Source: Flavisolibacter sp. (GTDB lineage: Bacteria; Bacteroidota; Bacteroidia; Chitinophagales; Chitinophagaceae). Taken from it: a stretch of DNA of 24,721 nt. The stretch is taken from NCBI GenBank assembly GCA_013695175.1, contig JACDAZ010000264.1, positions 1 to 24,721 of the forward strand. The letters run 5' to 3'. The first letter of the stretch is position 1, and each line of letters opens with the position of its first letter. A model generated the notes under the pieces. The model saw only the letters and a list, made by a program, of their open reading frames with translations. It ran no database searches and was not told the DNA's origin. The position numbers and the translations under genes were made by a program. Positions 20,126-24,721 of this stretch are shown here, piece after piece.

Positions 20126-21436
20126 TTAATTTATTTTTTTACGGCCTATACTTTCATAGTGATAGCCTAATTTATCCATTTGATCAAGGTCAAATAAATT
20201 TCTGCCATCAAAAATTACTTTTTGCTTTAGTTTACTATTGATCTTTTCAAAATCAGGTATTCTAAACTCATTCCATTCTGTAGCAATAATTAAAGCATCA
20301 GCTCCGTCTAAACAATCATATTGGTTTTCAGCATAAGAAATGACACTGTCTAACTGCTTTTTCACATTATCCATTGCTTCAGGATCAAAAGCTGTTACAG
20401 TAGCTCCTTCTCCTATTAATGCTTTAATAATATACAAGGCAGGAGCTTCTCTTATATCATCAGTATTTGGTTTAAATGCAAGTCCCCAAACAGCAAAATG
20501 TTTGTTAACCAAATTGCCATCGAAAAAAGATTTGATCTTTGGTATAAGATGTAATTTTTGATCCTCATTTACATTCATAACAGCTTCCAAAATTCTAAAA
20601 TCATAATCCTGCTCATGAGATGATCGTACTAATGCCTGAACATCTTTTGGAAAGCAACTTCCACCATAACCAATTCCCGGAAATAAGAATCTTCTACCTA
20701 TTCTATCATCACTGCCTATTCCCATTCTTACCATGTCAACATCAGCACCTACTTTTTCACAAAGCCGGGCAATTTCATTCATAAACGAAATTTTTGTTGC
20801 CAGGAAAGAGTTTGCAGCATATTTAGTTAACTCTGAAGAAGGTTCATCCATGAAGATGATAGGATTTCCCTGCCTTACATAAGGAGCATAAAGATCTGCC
20901 ATTAATTTCTTTGCTCTCTCCGAAGTTAATCCAACAACAACACGATCAGGTTTCATAAAATCATCAACAGCAACACCTTCCCTTAAAAACTCGGGATTAC
21001 TGACAACATCAAATTCTCCTTTGAAATTTTTAGAGATAGCATCTTTTACCTTTTTTGCAGTACCTACAGGAACGGTACTTTTATTTACAATAACTTTATA
21101 ATCAACTAAGATTTTTCCAATTTCTTCGGCAACTCCCAGTACATATTTCAAATCTGCCGATCCATCTTCTCCCGGAGGAGTGGGCAATGCCAGAAAAATT
21201 ATTTCTGCATCTTTTATCCCTTCAACAAGATCTGTAGTAAAATTCAACCGGTCTTCTTTAATATTTCTTTGAAACAGCTTTTCAAGACCGGGTTCAAATA
21301 TTGTAATTTCACCGGCTATTAATTTATTTACCTTCTGCTGGTCAATATCTACACAGATAACAGTATTACCCGTTTCTGCGAAACAAGTTCCTGAAACTAA
21401 ACCAACATAACCGGTACCAACAACTGTAATTTTCAT
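20126..21436 (-). CDS. ugd: UDP-glucose 6-dehydrogenase
   Basis: This enzyme oxidises UDP-glucose to UDP-glucuronate with two NAD+. The 436-residue protein begins MKITVVGTGYVGLVSG, with the Rossmann loop at 7-12, then PTPPGEDGSADL, STVPVGT, NPEFLREG, K205 and N209, and the catalytic C261 in GYGGSCFPKD. The C-terminal domain contains VWGLAFKPNTDDIREAPA, typical of UDP-glucose dehydrogenases. The gene starts 6 nt after the aminotransferase stop and is directly followed by UDP-glucuronate decarboxylase. UDP-glucuronate may be used as such or go on to UDP-xylose. Confidence 0.95.
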   Translation of the reverse strand: MKITVVGTGYVGLVSGTCFAETGNTVICVDIDQQKVNKLIAGEITIFEPGLEKLFQRNIKEDRLNFTTDLVEGIKDAEIIFLALPTPPGEDGSADLKYVLGVAEEIGKILVDYKVIVNKSTVPVGTAKKVKDAISKNFKGEFDVVSNPEFLREGVAVDDFMKPDRVVVGLTSERAKKLMADLYAPYVRQGNPIIFMDEPSSELTKYAANSFLATKISFMNEIARLCEKVGADVDMVRMGIGSDDRIGRRFLFPGIGYGGSCFPKDVQALVRSSHEQDYDFRILEAVMNVNEDQKLHLIPKIKSFFDGNLVNKHFAVWGLAFKPNTDDIREAPALYIIKALIGEGATVTAFDPEAMDNVKKQLDSVISYAENQYDCLDGADALIIATEWNEFRIPDFEKINSKLKQKVIFDGRNLFDLDQMDKLGYHYESIGRKKIN

Positions 21437-21442
21437 AATTTT

Positions 21443-22570
21443 CTAATTAATATATTCTAAGATTTTTGATGTAATAAAATTTAATTGCTCTTCATCCATT
21501 TCTGTATGAACAGGTAAAGAAATAACACGTTCCGTTAAAAAATCAGTTGCAGGCAGATCGGTTTCAGAAGAGCCAAAGGATTCAAACATTTTTTGTTTAT
21601 GTGCCGGAACCGGGTAATATATCATTGATGGAATATCATGACCTGCAAGATATGTCTGTAACTCAACCCTGTTAATACCTTCCAGAATTAAGGTATATTG
21701 ATGAAAAACGTGCTTTGAAAAAGCAGAACGATAAGGTGTTGTAATTTTAGGATGAGAAGCAAATGCAGCATCATAATAATCAGCAACTGATCGCCTGGCA
21801 TCAATGTATTGATCAAGATAATTAAGCTTAATTCTTAAAATTGCTGCCTGTATAGTATCTAACCTGCTGTTACAACCAATTACATCATGATAATACCTTT
21901 TACTTTGACCGTGATTTGCAACCATGCGTAATTTTGTTGCCAGGGCGCTATCATTTGTTGTAATGGCTCCTCCATCACCATATGCTCCTAAATTTTTTGA
22001 TGGGAAAAATGAAGTACAACCGATAGTACCAATGGAACCCGTTTTTTTGGAAGTACCATTAGAAAAATAATAATCAGAGCCTATAGCCTGTGCATTATCT
22101 TCTATAACAAATAAATTTTTTGCAGATGCAATATTTATAATTTCTTCCATGTTTGCAGCCTGCCCGTATAAATGTACCGGAACAATTGCTTTTGTTCTTG
22201 GAGTGATTGCTTTTTGAATAGCTTCAGGATCAATATTAAAAGTCTTTGGATCAACATCTACAAATACAGGTTTTAATTTTAATAATGCTATTACTTCGGT
22301 GGTTGCTATATAAGTAAATGAAGGAGTTATAACCTCATCGCCAGGTTCTAAACCCAATGCCATCATAGCAATCTGCAAAGCATCTGTACCATTTGCACAA
22401 GGTATTACATGTTGTACTCCATTATATTTTGCAAGAGCATCTGCAAATTGTGTTACTTCAGGACCATTTATAAACCCTGCGCTCTCAATAACCTTTAATA
22501 CTGCAGCATCCACTTCAGTTTTTATTTTCTGGTACTGCTGCTTTAAATCCACCATTTGTATGGGACGCAT
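21443..22570 (-). CDS. DegT/DnrJ/EryC1/StrS sugar aminotransferase (WbpE-like)
   Basis: This PLP-dependent enzyme transfers an amino group from glutamate to a keto-sugar nucleotide. The 375-residue protein shows CANGTDALQIAMMALG (58-73), GDEVITPSFTYIAT, D158 in IEDNAQAIG and the PLP lysine K192 in FFPSKNLGAYGDGGAI, followed by NSRLDTIQAAIL. The sequence runs very close to Pseudomonas WbpE, which makes UDP-GlcNAc(3NH2)A. With the UDP-HexNAc dehydrogenase three genes on, a 3-amino-hexuronate is a plausible product, but the oxidoreductase (WbpB-like) that would link the two steps is missing. It is the first gene of the cluster; a -7 promoter box lies at 22613-22620. A second in-frame ATG five codons in is possible. 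Confidence 0.88.
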   Translation of the reverse strand: MRPIQMVDLKQQYQKIKTEVDAAVLKVIESAGFINGPEVTQFADALAKYNGVQHVIPCANGTDALQIAMMALGLEPGDEVITPSFTYIATTEVIALLKLKPVFVDVDPKTFNIDPEAIQKAITPRTKAIVPVHLYGQAANMEEIINIASAKNLFVIEDNAQAIGSDYYFSNGTSKKTGSIGTIGCTSFFPSKNLGAYGDGGAITTNDSALATKLRMVANHGQSKRYYHDVIGCNSRLDTIQAAILRIKLNYLDQYIDARRSVADYYDAAFASHPKITTPYRSAFSKHVFHQYTLILEGINRVELQTYLAGHDIPSMIYYPVPAHKQKMFESFGSSETDLPATDFLTERVISLPVHTEMDEEQLNFITSKILEYIN

Positions 22571-22612
22571 CTATATATTATTAAATCCGATTATCTTGTT
22601 TTGAAACGGCGG

Positions 22613-22620
22613 CAAAAATA
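22613..22620 (-). promoter_or_regulatory. Candidate -7 box for the nucleotide-sugar operon
   Basis: On the minus strand this reads TATTTTTG followed by CC, a full match to TAnnTTTG. It sits about 43 nt ahead of the aminotransferase ATG. I find no convincing TTTG -33 element at the expected 19-nt distance, so this is a half-site prediction. Confidence 0.4.
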
Positions 22621-22631
22621 GGAAAAACTGT

Positions 22632-22659
22632 TTTGGTTATCCTTTGCTATTACATTTGC
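22632..22659 (+). promoter_or_regulatory. Candidate promoter of kdtA
   Basis: TACATTTGC at 22651-22659 is a full match to the Bacteroidota -7 element. TTTG at 22632-22635 could be the -33 element, but the spacer is only 15 nt, shorter than usual. Transcription would begin near 22666, which lies after the first possible TTG start (22644) and supports the TTG at 22683. Confidence 0.45.
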
Positions 22660-22682
22660 CTTGCCAAAATAATAATCAATTC

Positions 22683-23927
22683 TTGCTTTTTTTCTATAAC
22701 ATATTTATCTATCTATATAAAATAGCTATTAAAATAGCTGCAATAAGCAATCATAAAGCGGCAGAATGGATAAAAGGAAGAAAAAATTTATTTGAAAATT
22801 TAAAAGAAAAACTGGATGAAAGCAGCTCTTATATATGGATCCATTCGGCTTCTGCCGGTGAATTTGAGCAGGCAAAGCCATTGATTGAAGCCATTAAAAA
22901 GAAATATCCTTTATATAAAATCGTTATTTCTTTCTTTTCTCCTTCAGGATATGAAGCCGGTAAAAAGTACAAACATGCTGATATTATATGCTATTTACCA
23001 TTAGATACTGCTTCTAATGCCAAAGAGTTTGTTCAACTGGTAAACCCAATACTGGTAATATTTGTAAAGTATGATTATTGGTACCACCATCTAAAGAAAA
23101 TCAATAAAAATAAAATTCCTCTTTTGTTGATTTCATCAATTTACAGGGAAAATCAACCCTTTTTTCAATTCTATGGAAAACTGCATAAAAAAATGCTGCA
23201 TTTCTTTAATTGGATTTTTGTTCAGGATGAAACTTCTTTACAACTTTTACAAAAAATAAAAATTTTTCACGCAAGTAAAAGTGGAGACACACGATTTGAT
23301 AGAGTAGATACCATTCTTGATCAGAAGTTATCAATGCCCTTACTTGAAAACTTTGCAGGTAATAAAAAAATAATTGTAGCAGGCAGTTCCTGGCCGGAAG
23401 ATGAGCAGCTGCTTTCTGAAATTATGAGAGATAACGTTCATGATTTTAAACTGATTCTTGCTCCTCATGAAATCACGTCTCATCATTTAAAATCAATTTT
23501 ATCCAATTTTACAAATGCAATAAAATATTCAGAAGCAAGAGATAATGATATATCGGCTTATTCAACTTTAATAATTGATAATGTAGGAATGCTATCGCAT
23601 TTATATAGTTATTCAACTATAACCTATATAGGAGGTGGTTTTAATAAATCAGGAATTCACAATACTTTGGAGGCAGCTGTTTGGGGAAAGCCGGTTTTAT
23701 TTGGTCCTAATTATGAAAAATTTAAAGAAGCCCGTGATCTTATTGCTGTTGGTGCTGCATTTTCTATATCTACAGCGGCAGAATTAAAACAAAAAGTCCA
23801 TAGTTTAATGGATGAGAATAAATTAATCACCACAGGAAAAACAGCTTATCAGTATATTCAAACCAATAAAGGAGCTACAGGTTTTATACTTAATTATATT
23901 CAGGAAAACCGCCTTCTGACCAATTGA
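22683..23927 (+). CDS. waaA: 3-deoxy-D-manno-octulosonic acid (Kdo) transferase, probable TTG start
   Basis: This inner-membrane GT30 enzyme (also KdtA) adds Kdo from CMP-Kdo to the lipid A precursor. The chosen TTG at 22683 gives 414 residues starting MLFFYNIFIYLYKIAIKIAA, which matches the usual KdtA amino-terminal membrane anchor; no in-frame ATG exists near the 5' end and the open frame extends upstream to a TTG at 22644. Visible motifs are WIHSASAGEFEQA with catalytic E60, FVQDETSLQLL, KSGDTRFDRV, VAGSSWPEDE, and GGGFNKSGIHNTLEAAVWGKPV with FGPNYEKFKEA in the nucleotide-binding half. It is divergent from the nucleotide-sugar operon and its 3' end overlaps the convergent neighbour by 28 nt. 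The function is clear; the start is inferred. Confidence 0.93.
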   Translation: MLFFYNIFIYLYKIAIKIAAISNHKAAEWIKGRKNLFENLKEKLDESSSYIWIHSASAGEFEQAKPLIEAIKKKYPLYKIVISFFSPSGYEAGKKYKHADIICYLPLDTASNAKEFVQLVNPILVIFVKYDYWYHHLKKINKNKIPLLLISSIYRENQPFFQFYGKLHKKMLHFFNWIFVQDETSLQLLQKIKIFHASKSGDTRFDRVDTILDQKLSMPLLENFAGNKKIIVAGSSWPEDEQLLSEIMRDNVHDFKLILAPHEITSHHLKSILSNFTNAIKYSEARDNDISAYSTLIIDNVGMLSHLYSYSTITYIGGGFNKSGIHNTLEAAVWGKPVLFGPNYEKFKEARDLIAVGAAFSISTAAELKQKVHSLMDENKLITTGKTAYQYIQTNKGATGFILNYIQENRLLTN

Positions 23928-24679
23928 TAAAAATGCTGCACTGTAGAATTATTATCATTCCAACCTAATATAACTTTTAACTCCCTGTTCATCCAATATT
24001 CAGCTTCGGGTAAAATATGAAAAGAGTTTATTGTACGTATGCTTCTTTCATACATATCTTCATCGCCCCGAAACAGATCATTAATAAAAACAAATTTATC
24101 ATTCACCCCAATTGCTTTTCTAAGGTCTTTTATGGGTGAATCTTTCAGCATGTGCGCTAATTCTTTTTTATCCTGTTTTAACTGATCATTTAAGGAACCT
24201 TTGTTTTGAGAAATAGATTCATGAATCTCTTTTGGGTTTGGCTGGTGTTGTATTAAAGTTGGTGTTTCAGCCATAGCATCATAACTAAAAAGATCTTTTT
24301 GTTTTCGTTCTTCATAAACAGGTTTCTTTTCCTCAACAGGCGAAGAAGGAGTTTTAATTTTGTCAGGTACATGAGGTTTTTGTAAAAAATATTCTATTGG
24401 TTCAGGGGAATAGTCCTCGCCTTTATCGTCAGTAACTTCATCCATTTTCAGCTCAAAAACTTCTTTCTTTTCTTCTTTAGGAGGTTTTACATCATCTTCA
24501 AACACACGTGGTGCAGGCATAACTATAGAAACCTTTGAGGTTGCTGCATTAGCAACAGGTTTTTGTAGTTTAAATAATTCCTGCTGCAACAATTGTACTG
24601 TTATCAGTAATTGATCCGGGCTTTCACCTGCTGATCTTTGTTTGTTTAGTTTATCTATTAAAACGTTGACACGTTCCAT
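23900..24679 (-). CDS. Conserved hypothetical protein with charged linker and C-terminal helical domain
   Basis: I do not recognise a function for this 259-residue protein. It has a helical, leucine/glutamine-rich N-terminus (about 1-40), a long charged and proline-rich middle (about 50-150, many K, E and P, likely disordered), and a compact C-terminal domain from about 181 (SPIKDLRKAIGVNDKFVFIN, then LFRGDEDMYERS and EAEYWMNRELKVILGW). The C-terminal block resembles uncharacterised proteins I know from many Bacteroidota. There is no signal peptide or membrane segment. Its 3' end overlaps the convergent kdtA by 28 nt. The ATG at 24677-24679 is preceded by A-rich sequence; the upstream context is cut by the window edge. 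The real gene status is well supported by length and the conserved C-terminus. Confidence 0.8.
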   Translation of the reverse strand: MERVNVLIDKLNKQRSAGESPDQLLITVQLLQQELFKLQKPVANAATSKVSIVMPAPRVFEDDVKPPKEEKKEVFELKMDEVTDDKGEDYSPEPIEYFLQKPHVPDKIKTPSSPVEEKKPVYEERKQKDLFSYDAMAETPTLIQHQPNPKEIHESISQNKGSLNDQLKQDKKELAHMLKDSPIKDLRKAIGVNDKFVFINDLFRGDEDMYERSIRTINSFHILPEAEYWMNRELKVILGWNDNNSTVQHFYQLVRRRFS

Positions 24680-24721
24680 TTGTTTATGGTATTTTTGAAG
24701 GCTATTGAATTAAGTTATAAG

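Noticed and set aside
17830..21436. Duplication of ugd giving two copies of the same dehydrogenase
   Set aside because: The two proteins differ at the catalytic motif (GGHCIGVDPYY against GGSCFPKD) and belong to different branches of the family.

Overview
The window looks like chromosomal DNA of a Bacteroidota bacterium, most likely a member of the Chitinophagaceae or a near relative. The evidence is low-GC DNA, an RpoB and RpoC of Bacteroidota type, several sites matching the Bacteroidota promoter pattern (TTTG, about 19 nt, then TAnnTTTG), A-rich leaders without strong Shine-Dalgarno sequences, and family-specific proteins such as the membrane-anchored helix-hairpin-helix protein. This placement is inferred from the sequence alone.

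Layout. (1) Positions 1-5252, minus strand: the 5' part of rpoC (cut by the window edge) and complete rpoB. They are separated by an unusually long 264-nt spacer holding a large imperfect inverted repeat and a GC-rich hairpin. rpoB has its own good promoter and no ribosomal protein gene directly ahead of it. (2) 5497-6417, plus strand: a divergent membrane-anchored helix-hairpin-helix protein. (3) 6551-14723, plus strand: a tight three-gene operon for making trehalose from glycogen or maltodextrin. It encodes GlgX/TreX debranching enzyme, TreZ, and a TreY-MalQ fusion protein. (4) 14732-22570, minus strand: a nearly gapless nucleotide-sugar operon read as aminotransferase, UDP-glucose dehydrogenase, UDP-glucuronate decarboxylase, a UDP-HexNAc dehydrogenase, RmlC and RmlD, ending with a membrane histidine kinase. 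(5) 22683-23927, plus strand: kdtA/waaA, Kdo transferase of lipid A-core synthesis. (6) 23900-24679, minus strand: a conserved hypothetical protein whose 3' end overlaps that of kdtA.

How the genes work together. In the trehalose operon GlgX frees linear chains, TreY converts the reducing end to a trehalosyl unit and TreZ releases trehalose. The fused MalQ would rebuild short leftovers into chains TreY can use again. The minus-strand cluster supplies UDP-glucuronate, UDP-xylose, an N-acetylhexosaminuronate, an amino sugar and dTDP-rhamnose for surface polysaccharide. kdtA next door fits an envelope-glycan neighbourhood. No glycosyltransferase, flippase or polymerase is in the window, and RmlA and RmlB are absent.

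The most notable features are the histidine kinase, whose N-terminal three-helix domain keeps every key ethylene-binding residue of plant ETR1 at identical spacing, and the TreY-MalQ fusion.
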